A stretch of DNA of 13,713 bases from assembly GCA_023422095.1 (NCBI GenBank), contig JAEZSD010000013.1:1-13713 (forward strand), given 5' to 3'. Positions within the stretch are counted from its first letter, which is position 1. Every line of letters begins with the position of its first letter. The translations under genes were made by a program, and so were the position numbers. Below are positions 7,974 to 13,660 of the stretch, in pieces. The stretch comes from Bacillota bacterium (lineage in GTDB: Bacteria > Bacillota_I > Bacilli_A > RFN20 > CAG-826). The notes under the pieces were generated by a model. It made no database searches and was not told the DNA's origin. It was given only the letters and a program-made list of their open reading frames with translations.

Positions 7974-8304
7974 AATTGGGTTGATTCTTTCGATGATTTT
8001 CGTTGTCCTTTTCTTTTCTTTTGGTATTGATTTAATCACTGTCCAATTTGTTTTTAGTAATTTGGATGCTCAATCAGTCGCCATCTCGTATCGGATTAGT
8101 CAATATGGGACACTTGATGATAATTTGATCCAAGAAATTGAAAATCGTTACAACGTTGATTTTGAATGCTTGAGTTATTGTCACCCACAGTTTGGCGAAA
8201 CGCTCGATTACAAAATATCTCGGCAGATTTATCTAATCGTTATATCAAAGGAACCCATGACAATAGCGATAAAGCGATCGGCCATTATTGGTTATTATTC
8301 ATAG
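7963..8304 (+). CDS. Second TadE-like pseudopilin candidate (113 aa)
   Basis: Short N-terminal region MSYK, then one hydrophobic helix (about residues 5-29: IGLILSMIFVVLFFSFGIDLI) and a polar domain of about 80 residues. The SISYRIS-type segment after the helix (AQSVAISYRISQYGTL) is reminiscent of TadE/TadF-like minor pilins, but no named domain can be confirmed. C69 and C73 (CLSYC) form a close pair. The gene overlaps the TadC-like gene by 11 bases; upstream GGGGG sits at 7947-7951. It is separated by only 12 bases from the 49-aa pilin-like gene. Likely a minor pilin that helps initiate or cap the filament; function not shown. Confidence 0.78.
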   Translation: MSYKIGLILSMIFVVLFFSFGIDLITVQFVFSNLDAQSVAISYRISQYGTLDDNLIQEIENRYNVDFECLSYCHPQFGETLDYKISRQIYLIVISKEPMTIAIKRSAIIGYYS

Positions 8305-8316
8305 AAAGGAGAGATT

Positions 8317-8466
8317 ATGTCGGAACTAAAAGGATCGTTGCTCGGAGTCATCTTAGTGCTTATTTTGTTCGGAACACTTAGCGCATGTCTTACCGCAGCT
8401 TTTTCTTCAATGACATCGTCAGCGACAAGCCAGGTAGCAGAAGTTATTGACCAAGCAAGCGTTTAA
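8317..8466 (+). CDS. 49-aa Flp-like pilin candidate, last gene of the Tad-like operon
   Basis: A tiny gene with a strong ribosome site (AAAGGAG, 8305-8311) before ATG 8317, ending at TAA 8464-8466. The 49 residues read: MSELKG, a hydrophobic core (SLLGVILVLILFGTLSACL), then a small-residue, Ser/Thr/Ala-rich tail ending in EVIDQASV. This is the size and make-up of Flp/Tad major pilins (about 50-70 aa, one long N-terminal helix). It lacks the usual leader with G|xxxxE cleavage site: the only acidic residue near the start is E3. It therefore may be made already mature-like, or be cut after G6. One cysteine, C24, lies in the helix. It is last in the operon, directly before the terminator, as expected for an abundant transcript. 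Identification is by context and composition. Confidence 0.75.
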   Translation: MSELKGSLLGVILVLILFGTLSACLTAAFSSMTSSATSQVAEVIDQASV

Positions 8467-8473
8467 GGAAAGG

Positions 8474-8503
8474 ACGATTCCTAGGCCGGGAATCGTTTTT
8501 ATT
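8474..8503 (+). terminator. Rho-independent terminator of the Tad-like operon
   Basis: Perfect 8-bp stem ACGATTCC (8474-8481) / GGAATCGT (8489-8496) with a 7-base loop, followed by TTTTTATTTT. It starts 7 bases after the pilin-like stop codon. Confidence 0.9.
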
Positions 8504-8531
8504 TTGTGTTGTTTTTGGTTTCGTTTATAAT
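8504..8531 (+). promoter_or_regulatory. acpP promoter
   Basis: TTGTGT (8504-8509), 16-base spacer, TATAAT (8526-8531). Start of transcription would be near 8538, leaving a leader of about a dozen bases that begins at the GAGG ribosome site (8538-8541) before ATG 8550. Confidence 0.75.
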
Positions 8532-8549
8532 AACTGCGAGGTAAAAAAT

Positions 8550-8774
8550 ATGACCGTTATTGATACAGTAAAAACTATCTTAGGAAAGCGCGTGGATGTT
8601 TCTTCACTTTCAGAAGAAGGAAAATTAGTCGACTTAGGTCTTGATTCCCTTGATTTAGTAGAAGTTATGATTGAAATTGAAGAGGAAGTTGGAGTGGAGT
8701 TTTCCAGCGACGAAATCGCTCATCTAGTTACATTGAAAGATGTTGTTGATTTAGTTAATTCGAAAAGCAAATAA
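8550..8774 (+). CDS. acpP: Acyl carrier protein
   Basis: Small acidic protein of 74 aa that carries acyl chains on a 4'-phosphopantetheine arm during fatty acid and lipid synthesis in the cytosol. The attachment Ser33 lies in the motif GLDSLDLVEVMIEIEEE; the usual family form is GADSLD. The helix II acidic surface (EVMIEIEEEVGVEF) used to dock partner enzymes is present. The length is normal. It has its own promoter and a GAGG ribosome site 8 bases before ATG. It stands apart from any fab or plsX gene in this window, between the pilus operon and two tRNA genes. No convincing terminator is seen after it, so read-through into the tRNAs is possible. Because it is separately promoted, there is no reason to link it to the pilus. 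Confidence 0.95.
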   Translation: MTVIDTVKTILGKRVDVSSLSEEGKLVDLGLDSLDLVEVMIEIEEEVGVEFSSDEIAHLVTLKDVVDLVNSKSK

Positions 8775-8812
8775 CTACTTGTCTTTAGACGACTTGCGTG
8801 ATATTATTTCTC

Positions 8813-8842
8813 TTGCGTTTTACAAGTAAGTGTTTCTATTTA
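8813..8842 (+). promoter_or_regulatory. Putative promoter of the tRNA-Asn/tRNA-Glu unit
   Basis: TTGCGT (8813-8818), an 18-base spacer and TATTTA (8837-8842), 10 bases before the first tRNA. A second TTGCGT sits at 8794-8799. Both hexamers are imperfect. Confidence 0.4.
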
Positions 8843-8852
8843 CATGTACGCT

Positions 8853-8928
8853 GCCTACCTAGCTCAGTCGGTAGAGCTATCGGCTGTTAACCGATCGGTC
8901 GTGGGTTCGAGTCCCTCGGTAGGCGCCA
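8853..8928 (+). tRNA. tRNA-Asn (anticodon GUU)
   Basis: Complete cloverleaf of 76 bases: acceptor GCCTACC (8853-8859) pairs with GGTAGGC (8918-8924). The D arm GCTC/GAGC, anticodon stem ATCGG/CCGAT with loop CTGTTAA (anticodon GTT at 8886-8888) and T arm with GTTCGAGTC are present. Discriminator G and CCA are encoded in the DNA. Confidence 0.97.
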
Positions 8929-8931
8929 CTC

Positions 8932-9008
8932 GGCCATATGGAGAAGCGGCTTAACTCACTACCCTTTCACGGTAGCATTCTCGGGTTCGAATCCCGATAT
9001 GGTCACCA
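8932..9008 (+). tRNA. tRNA-Glu (anticodon UUC)
   Basis: 77 bases, 3 bases after tRNA-Asn. Acceptor GGCCATA (8932-8938) pairs with TATGGTC (8998-9004), with one G-U at the second position. Anticodon stem CTACC/GGTAG holds loop CTTTCAC with TTC at 8966-8968. T arm TCGGG/CCCGA encloses TTCGAAT. CCA is encoded. Confidence 0.97.
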
Positions 9009-9018
9009 TTAAAAAATC

Positions 9019-9065
9019 ACTCGCCACCATATAGTTGGTAAAACAGCTGTTCAGCGAGTTTTTTT
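9019..9065 (+). terminator. Terminator after the tRNA pair, with a long tRNA-like loop
   Basis: ACTCGC (9019-9024) pairs with GCGAGT (9054-9059), followed by a run of T to 9065. The 29-base loop can form a small hairpin ACCA (9026-9029) / TGGT (9036-9039). The loop contains TAGTTGGTAAAACA, which looks like the D arm of a tRNA. It may be a decayed tRNA turned into a terminator. Confidence 0.7.
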
Positions 9066-9114
9066 ATCGAAAATTTAGAGCTATATAAATTCGAATAAAA
9101 CATAGACTCTTATG

Positions 9115-9172
9115 AAAAAGTTGGCCGTGAACCTATAAGACATACACAAGTTTATGTACAATAACTTTTTTT
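9115..9172 (+). other. Possible structured region before arsR
   Basis: AAAAAGTT (9115-9122) can pair with AACTTTTT (9163-9170), enclosing an inner hairpin ACATA (9140-9144) / TATGT (9153-9157), and ends in a run of seven T. It resembles an AT-rich terminator or small structured transcript. Weak, since AT-rich DNA makes such pairings by chance. Nothing else is seen between 9066 and 9219. Confidence 0.25.
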
Positions 9173-9219
9173 AATACTTTTCAACTTATGCGAAATTGGA
9201 AACTCACAGTAATATCACA

Positions 9220-9248
9220 TTGATAAATATCGAAGTGACAATTATAAT
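9220..9248 (+). promoter_or_regulatory. arsR promoter with imperfect dyad
   Basis: TTGATA (9220-9225), a 17-base spacer and a perfect TATAAT (9243-9248). Transcription would begin near 9255. TTGATA followed by AA and TATCGAA makes an imperfect inverted repeat over the -35, a plausible ArsR operator for autoregulation. The operator is inference. Confidence 0.65.
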
Positions 9249-9282
9249 AACAATGCAAATCCATAGTAAGGAAACATTGAAG

Positions 9283-9540
9283 ATGAATGAGAATAACATT
9301 ATTTTGCTGAAAGCTGTTGCTGATGAAACTCGATTTGAAATAGTCTTAAGACTAAAAAATGAAAAAGAGGTTTGTGCATGCAAATTATTGGAACTCGTAA
9401 AATGTAATCAATCAACCCTTTCTCACCACATGAAAATATTGGTTGATAGTGGAATCGTTACTTCTAGAAAGGATTGGAAGTGGGTTCATTACTCTATTAA
9501 CAAGCAAAAGATTAACGAACTCATTGAGATATTAAAATAG
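9283..9540 (+). CDS. arsR: ArsR/SmtB-family repressor with CxC metal or arsenite site
   Basis: Winged-helix DNA-binding repressor of 85 aa, released from its operator by a bound metalloid or metal. Visible: N-terminal helix LLKAVADETRFEIV, then EVCACKL with C31 and C33, matching the ELCVC-type As(III)/Sb(III) site at the start of the helix before the HTH. A third cysteine, C41, could be the extra ligand. The recognition helix is NQSTLSHHMKILVDSGIV (about 42-59), then the wing SRKDWKWVHYSI. The start at 9283 is preferred to 9196 because the promoter lies downstream of 9196, and AAGGA precedes 9283. The stop is followed at once by the next gene. No arsenic pump or reductase gene is in the window, so the inducer is not certain. 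Confidence 0.85.
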   Translation: MNENNIILLKAVADETRFEIVLRLKNEKEVCACKLLELVKCNQSTLSHHMKILVDSGIVTSRKDWKWVHYSINKQKINELIEILK

Positions 9541-9549
9541 GTGAAAAGT

Positions 9550-10131
9550 ATGGTATATAACATGAATGAAAAATACAATCTTATAAAAAGTGCTTTATTA
9601 AGAACTGAATGCAAGAATCCTGTTAGGATTATTAGGAATATCATGCATAAAGATTTTGTCAGTATTCACGGCCCTGAACACCACTTTTTAGATGGTGCAT
9701 CCTTGTTGACTGCGATGAAAAATGCGGGTTTGGACATTGATTTGAACAAAGTTCTTGATCAGTTGGCTGAACGAACTATTAAAATGCCTGGGGCGATGTG
9801 TGGATTTTGGGGAATTTGTGGATCAGTTTCATCTACCAATGCCGTTTTCGCCTTGTTAGATAACACCGGACCCTTATCCTCTGATGTCAGTTACTCCTCT
9901 CATATGGTTTTTAGTTCAAAAGTCATAAAAAGAATGAGCGAAATTGGTGGTCCGAGATGTTGCAAAAGAAATGCTTTTATCTCATTAAGTGAGGCTGTTG
10001 AATATGCAAACGACCATTATTCCTTAGATTTGGAAAATGACAAAATCGAATGCGAGTTCACCAAACTTAATAAAGAATGCATCAAGGAAAGATGCCCATT
10101 TTATAGCATAAAAAATAAGACAAATTTTTAA
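9550..10131 (+). CDS. DUF5714-type cysteine-rich protein in arsR operon
   Basis: 193 aa, no signal peptide or membrane helix. The blocks MPGAMCGFWGICGSVSSTNA (79-98) and GGPRCCKRNAF (133-143) match what is known of DUF5714 proteins, which often occur with ArsR-type regulators or SAM methyltransferases in anaerobes; function is unknown. It has eight cysteines (C21, C84, C90, C137, C138, C168, C177, C182) and the motif HGPEHHF at 40-46, suggesting it binds a metal, Fe-S cluster or metalloid. The ATG at 9550 is chosen because AGGTG (9539-9543) is 6 bases upstream; GTG at 9541 and ATG at 9562 are alternatives. It directly follows arsR and must share its transcript. A role in metalloid or metal handling is inferred from this context only. 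Confidence 0.8.
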   Translation: MVYNMNEKYNLIKSALLRTECKNPVRIIRNIMHKDFVSIHGPEHHFLDGASLLTAMKNAGLDIDLNKVLDQLAERTIKMPGAMCGFWGICGSVSSTNAVFALLDNTGPLSSDVSYSSHMVFSSKVIKRMSEIGGPRCCKRNAFISLSEAVEYANDHYSLDLENDKIECEFTKLNKECIKERCPFYSIKNKTNF

Positions 10132-10184
10132 AATATCGTTCGAATTTGTATTTCAGTCAGAAAATGATTGTCTTGTGAAGAAAA

Positions 10185-10220
10185 AAATACATTCGATGCT
10201 AACCTTGAATATGTATTTTT
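10185..10220 (+). terminator. Terminator after the arsR-DUF5714 pair
   Basis: AAATACATTC (10185-10194) pairs with GAAT, one bulged A and TGTATTT (10207-10218), with a 12-base loop, followed by TTTT. The A-run on the left makes it possibly bidirectional. AT-rich stem, hence moderate confidence. Confidence 0.55.
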
Positions 10221-10233
10221 AAACACTTAATAT
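10205..10233 (+). promoter_or_regulatory. Putative promoter for the 10240 gene, giving a leaderless mRNA
   Basis: TTGAAT (10205-10210), a 17-base spacer and TAATAT (10228-10233) place the transcription start at about 10240, the A of the ATG. TATAAT at 10231-10236 is a better -10 by sequence but has a 20-base spacer and would start inside the gene. No ribosome site is present. The -35 overlaps the terminator stem. Confidence 0.45.
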
Positions 10234-10239
10234 AATAAT

Positions 10240-10680
10240 ATGAAAGAACTTATCTTACATCGCCGCATTAATCGCGTTGGAGGACTTCTCTTTAATATTG
10301 GCATCACCGCCGCCTCGCTACTTGTCATAGGCTTGCTTTCTTTTGTATTCATCGTTGGCATTTGGCTTTTAGTTGTTCTTCTCCTAATACTTTTTATCTT
10401 TATCACGTTATTTTCAGCTCTGCTTAATCCCGAATTTATGGCTATTTTCGATTCTATTATTGAAGGACCGTCCAACTTAGTTTCCTTTTTTGCTTCATTA
10501 TTTCGTCAAGCCGCTATTCCTTTATGCGTTGTTTCATGCCTATTTTTAATTTCTTCTATCATTTTCTTTTTTACTACTCCTCATAATTCCACGAAAACAG
10601 CCAAAATTATTATCAGCTTTATCGGCATTGTGGTCTCCGTCTTATTCACGATTTTAATTTTAGTGATTAAGCCTGCATAA
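10240..10680 (+). CDS. Hypothetical membrane protein, four predicted helices
   Basis: Function not recognised. 146 aa with a short basic N-terminus (MKELILHRRINR) and hydrophobic segments at about 14-36, 38-63, 88-112 and 118-143. The basic start suggests the N-terminus stays in the cytoplasm. It has no ribosome site; a TATAAT ends 3 bases before ATG, which suggests a leaderless message. It lies 16 bases before the next unknown membrane gene and upstream of an ABC exporter pair, so it may be a partner of that transporter. Small hydrophobic proteins like this are hard to place by eye. Confidence 0.75.
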   Translation: MKELILHRRINRVGGLLFNIGITAASLLVIGLLSFVFIVGIWLLVVLLLILFIFITLFSALLNPEFMAIFDSIIEGPSNLVSFFASLFRQAAIPLCVVSCLFLISSIIFFFTTPHNSTKTAKIIISFIGIVVSVLFTILILVIKPA

Positions 10681-10696
10681 AAATTGAGAAAGAATT

Positions 10697-11227
10697 ATGA
10701 ATAAATTAACACTTACATTGATACCAAATAAAATAAACTATGTTTTTTCTATTGAAGGGAAAATTCTTAATTTTAAGAAAAACAAAAAAGGTTTGCTTGA
10801 GACGACTTATGAAAGTGAAAGGCCTGAAGTTAAACTTGATGTTTCTACGCTTCCAAGTGAATTAATGGAAGATAAGGCAGGCTTATATTTCTTTATCTTT
10901 TTTCTTCTTAGTGTCTTGAATATTTTTAATCCCTCTTACCCAAAAAGAGATATCTTTGAAGTCAATTATTCCGGTAACATCAATATTTCGGAAAATCCAA
11001 ATGTTTTTCTCACCTTTATTCGGCCCCTCAATAATGGAAAAGCTTTAAAACCTCAAAATGAAAACTCCGCTATTTACTTTGCGGATAACGAGAGTAATAT
11101 TTACATATTGAATAAGAAAGCGCAGCGAAGAAGAACGCTTGTCAATGTTTTTAAAACCTTAACCATCATTGCCACTGTTATCGCTCTCATCGCTCTCCTT
11201 ATCTTCGGACTTATTCAAAATATTTAA
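10697..11227 (+). CDS. Hypothetical protein with one or two membrane helices
   Basis: Function not recognised. 176 aa. The N-terminal 60 residues are charged and soluble-looking. A hydrophobic stretch at about 62-78 (GLYFFIFFLLSVLNIF) may be a helix or a buried core. A beta-rich middle domain follows, then a clear C-terminal helix (about 152-174) after the basic run KKAQRRR, so the protein may be tail-anchored with its bulk in the cytoplasm. The ribosome site GAGAAAG is modest. It sits 26 bases before the ABC ATPase gene, which has its own good AAGGAAG site, so the two are probably on one transcript. An accessory or immunity-like role with the exporter is possible but not shown. Confidence 0.72.
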   Translation: MNKLTLTLIPNKINYVFSIEGKILNFKKNKKGLLETTYESERPEVKLDVSTLPSELMEDKAGLYFFIFFLLSVLNIFNPSYPKRDIFEVNYSGNINISENPNVFLTFIRPLNNGKALKPQNENSAIYFADNESNIYILNKKAQRRRTLVNVFKTLTIIATVIALIALLIFGLIQNI

Positions 11228-11253
11228 GTAATAAAATTATTAAGGAAGAAAAA

Positions 11254-12126
11254 ATGCCACAGACTATTTTAGAAGTATGCAATTTAAATAAGAATTACGC
11301 CAACTTTTCTCTTAAAGACGTTTCTTTTTCGCTTAAAGAAGGCACCATTTATGGTTTTATTGGACGAAATGGAGCCGGTAAAACAACGACTCTTAAATGT
11401 ATTTACAATCTCGTTAAAAGTGACTCCGGAGAAATTTTCTATCTCGATGAAGATATCCAAAAGAATGAAATAAAAGCAAAAAATGAAATTGGTTTGCTTT
11501 TTGGTGGTGTCGATTATTATCCAAATCAAAAAGCAAAAACCATAGCTAAAGTTACCTCAACTTTTTATGGAACTTGGGATGAAGAATTATATCTTAGACT
11601 ATTAAAATTCTTTGACCTCGATCAAGAAAAGAAAATCAAAGAATTTTCTAACGGAATGAAAGTCAAATTTGGTTTGGCGTTAGCTCTTTCCCACGGAGCA
11701 AAAGTCTTATTATTGGATGAACCAACTAGTGGATTAGACCCTGTCTCACGCGATGAAGTTCTCGATTATTTTTTAAAGATTGCCCAGTTAAAGAAAACTA
11801 CCATTTTATTTTCGACTCACGTTATTTCCGATTTGGATAAATGCGCCGACGAAATCATCTATATCAAAGAAGGCCAAATCTATCAAAACTCGAGCGTCAG
11901 TAACTTTAAAAGCGAATACCTCCACATCGAAGGAGCCGCTGAATTATTAGACAAAATTGATAAGAATATGATCAACCGATTATTTGTCCATCAAGGAAAA
12001 TTCTCTGGCCTCATCTTAAAGAATAATCAAAGTTTCTTTCCAAACTTTACTTTTAAAGAACCGACGCTAGAAGAATTGATGCTCAACATCGAAAGGGGGA
12101 ATGAAAATGAAGAATCTCCTTTCTAA
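11254..12126 (+). CDS. ABC transporter ATP-binding protein (YtrB/BcrA-like)
   Basis: Cytoplasmic ATPase subunit, 290 aa, of an ABC-2 type exporter. Seen: Walker A GRNGAGKTT at residues 37-45, Q-loop region around EIGLLFGG (79-85), diverged signature FSNGM(KVKFGLALAL) at 131-145, Walker B VLLLDEP at 151-157 with D-loop SGLD, and H-loop His189 (STHV). The signature FSNGMK rather than LSGGQ, and the sequence TFYGTWDEELYLRLLKFFDLD, are typical of the YtrB/EcsA/BcrA-type branch found in Firmicutes. A roughly 90-residue C-terminal tail follows. AAGGAAG precedes ATG. It overlaps the permease gene, so the two make one transporter. No GntR-type (YtrA) regulator is beside it. Substrate unknown; peptide or antibiotic export is a guess from the family. 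Confidence 0.93.
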   Translation: MPQTILEVCNLNKNYANFSLKDVSFSLKEGTIYGFIGRNGAGKTTTLKCIYNLVKSDSGEIFYLDEDIQKNEIKAKNEIGLLFGGVDYYPNQKAKTIAKVTSTFYGTWDEELYLRLLKFFDLDQEKKIKEFSNGMKVKFGLALALSHGAKVLLLDEPTSGLDPVSRDEVLDYFLKIAQLKKTTILFSTHVISDLDKCADEIIYIKEGQIYQNSSVSNFKSEYLHIEGAAELLDKIDKNMINRLFVHQGKFSGLILKNNQSFFPNFTFKEPTLEELMLNIERGNENEESPF

Positions 12127-12766
12127 GGAATTACGTCTGTGCTTGACCCCTCAAGTAATTACCTTTATTTGTTTATCCGCTCTTATCGCCATACCTTCTT
12201 GGCCGGCCCTCACATCTTTTATCTACACTTTCCTGGCCATTGTTGTTATTTTCCCTGTCGCAATCGCTAATCGAGATATTGAATTTACTTCTCTTCTTCC
12301 CGTTCGCAAAGTTGATATTGTCAAAGGCAAAGTCTTACTTGCGTGTTTTATTGAACTATGTTCGATACTAGTTTCTATCCCCTTTGCCTTATTGAAATTT
12401 TTCATTATTAACCCCGCATTAGGAGAGGCCATTCAGTTTACTGATTTAGGAATCAATCTTGTCTTATATGGAATCGTGCTCGCAATGTGTGGTTTCTTCA
12501 ACTTATTGTTTATTCCGATGTATTATAAAAACCCATTTAAAATGGCTAAATCTCAATTTATATCAACTTTTGTTATCATTATCTTGACGATGGTGATGAC
12601 AGCAATATTTATGATTGATGATGCTTCTGCCTTTGTGAATTCATTCAGCGGTCTTGCTCTGATTATTCAGTTTGTTTCATTAGGAGCGGGTATTGCATTA
12701 TTTGTGCTTTTTAATTTCCTTGCTTTCCACTTTGGAGCCAAGAAAATCAAATCAATTGACCTTTAA
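12107..12766 (+). CDS. ABC-2 type transporter permease
   Basis: Membrane partner of the ATPase, 219 aa from the preferred start. Predicted helices lie at about 14-28, 33-50, 74-98, 113-136, 151-171 and 181-208, giving six, normal for an ABC-2 half transporter. The cytosolic loop after the second helix has DIEFTSLLPVRKVDIVKGKVL, a block characteristic of the PF13346-type ABC-2 permeases. The ATG at 12107 is chosen because GGGGG ends 7 bases upstream; the ATG at 12101 is too close to it. The start lies within the end of the ATPase gene, so translation is coupled. Being a single permease, it probably works as a homodimer with two copies of the ATPase. Confidence 0.9.
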   Translation: MKNLLSKELRLCLTPQVITFICLSALIAIPSWPALTSFIYTFLAIVVIFPVAIANRDIEFTSLLPVRKVDIVKGKVLLACFIELCSILVSIPFALLKFFIINPALGEAIQFTDLGINLVLYGIVLAMCGFFNLLFIPMYYKNPFKMAKSQFISTFVIIILTMVMTAIFMIDDASAFVNSFSGLALIIQFVSLGAGIALFVLFNFLAFHFGAKKIKSIDL

Positions 12767-12798
12767 ATCGTCGTTTTTCCTTTTTACGTCTTTTGGTA

Positions 12799-12828
12799 TG
12801 GTCAAAAAAAGGCAATCAATGTTATAGT
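12799..12828 (+). promoter_or_regulatory. Putative mgtC-like gene promoter (extended -10)
   Basis: TATAGT (12823-12828) preceded by TGT makes an extended -10. A weak TGGTCA (12799-12804) stands 18 bases before it. The short leader (about 44 bases) holds the near-palindrome AAATAATTTATTT (12840-12852) and the ribosome site AGGGAG before ATG 12879. It is too short for an M-box riboswitch. Confidence 0.5.
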
Positions 12829-12878
12829 AAGTTAACGACAAATAATTTATTTGCCATTAATTATTAGGGAGTAAGACT

Positions 12879-13628
12879 ATGAATCCAATTGTCACTATTG
12901 ATCAAATGATTGCCGAATGGTTCAATCAACTAATTTATAAAGGTTGGGCTTGGGGCAATTTACTTTTGACCGCAATTTCAATTCTCGTTTGCGTAGTGCT
13001 TTGTGGCCTTGTTGGCCTTGAACGTGAAAAACGCGGTCGTAGCGCTGGACTTAGAACTCACTTATTAGTCGGTGTTGGCTCCTGCATTATCATGATTATC
13101 TCTATTTACGGACTACCATCCTATGAAGGAATGAACCGTGATGTTGCTCGCCTTGCAGCTCAAGTAGTGGCTGGCGTTGGATTTCTCGGTGCTGGTGCTA
13201 TTATTCATAACAATGGTGGAATTAAAGGCTTAACTACTGCTTCAACTATTTGGCTTGTCATGGCCATCGGTTTGGCTTGTGGTTCAATGAATTTCATCTT
13301 AGCTATTATTGGCACCGTTGTTGTCATGGTAGTTCTTGTTACCTTCCGCCGTATTGAAAGAATGGTTACCAGAACCAATCCATACTTGGTCATGCTCGCT
13401 CCAAGCGATATTCCAGTTATGACTGATTTACTTGGCGTGGTTAAAGATTTTGGATATACCATCACTGATTTAAGAAGCCAAATAATCAAAGACGGCCTTC
13501 AACCAAGCATTGAAGTTACTTTTAAAGTATCTTCTGAAAATAACGAAGAAATTAAAGTTGATCAATTTGTCAAAGCTCTCGAAGTGAAAGCTCACGCTAT
13601 CAGCGTCCAAGTCCTCAACCATCATTAA
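12879..13628 (+). CDS. MgtC/SapB family membrane protein
   Basis: Inner-membrane protein of 249 aa. Predicted helices: about 25-46, 60-79, 92-110, 121-138 and 139-157. Family motifs seen: CGLVGLEREKRGRSAGLRTH at 42-61, VGVGSC, RLAAQVVAGVGFLGAGAII at 91-109, and GLTTASTIWLVMAIGLACG at 117-135. A C-terminal cytoplasmic ACT-like domain (about 165-249) is present, as in longer MgtC members. MgtC proteins are tied to magnesium starvation and, in some bacteria, to control of the F1Fo ATPase and survival in host cells; here only a general membrane or magnesium-related role can be inferred. It has its own promoter and a good AGGGAG site. The next gene starts 32 bases after its stop, probably on the same transcript. 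Confidence 0.93.
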   Translation: MNPIVTIDQMIAEWFNQLIYKGWAWGNLLLTAISILVCVVLCGLVGLEREKRGRSAGLRTHLLVGVGSCIIMIISIYGLPSYEGMNRDVARLAAQVVAGVGFLGAGAIIHNNGGIKGLTTASTIWLVMAIGLACGSMNFILAIIGTVVVMVVLVTFRRIERMVTRTNPYLVMLAPSDIPVMTDLLGVVKDFGYTITDLRSQIIKDGLQPSIEVTFKVSSENNEEIKVDQFVKALEVKAHAISVQVLNHH

Positions 13629-13660
13629 TAAGCATTTTGCTAATACTCAAGAGGTTTCCT

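Noticed and set aside
8775..8852. Terminator after acpP formed by ACTTGT and ACAAGT
   Set aside because: The six-base arms are separated by a loop of about 35 bases and no T-run follows.
9196..9282. Longer arsR reading frame starting at 9196
   Set aside because: The clear promoter TTGATA-17-TATAAT at 9220-9248 lies downstream of that start, and the extra residues do not resemble an ArsR N-terminus.
10138..10145. Possible attachment-site repeat of the tRNA-Glu T loop (GTTCGAAT, also at 8985-8992)
   Set aside because: Only 8 bases match, with no match on either side and no integrase gene; easily chance.
12840..12852. Palindrome AAATAATTTATTT as an operator
   Set aside because: Made only of A and T in AT-rich DNA; chance is a sufficient explanation without conservation data.
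12829..12878. Magnesium riboswitch before the MgtC-like gene
   Set aside because: The leader is only about 44 bases and lacks room or visible helices for an M-box.
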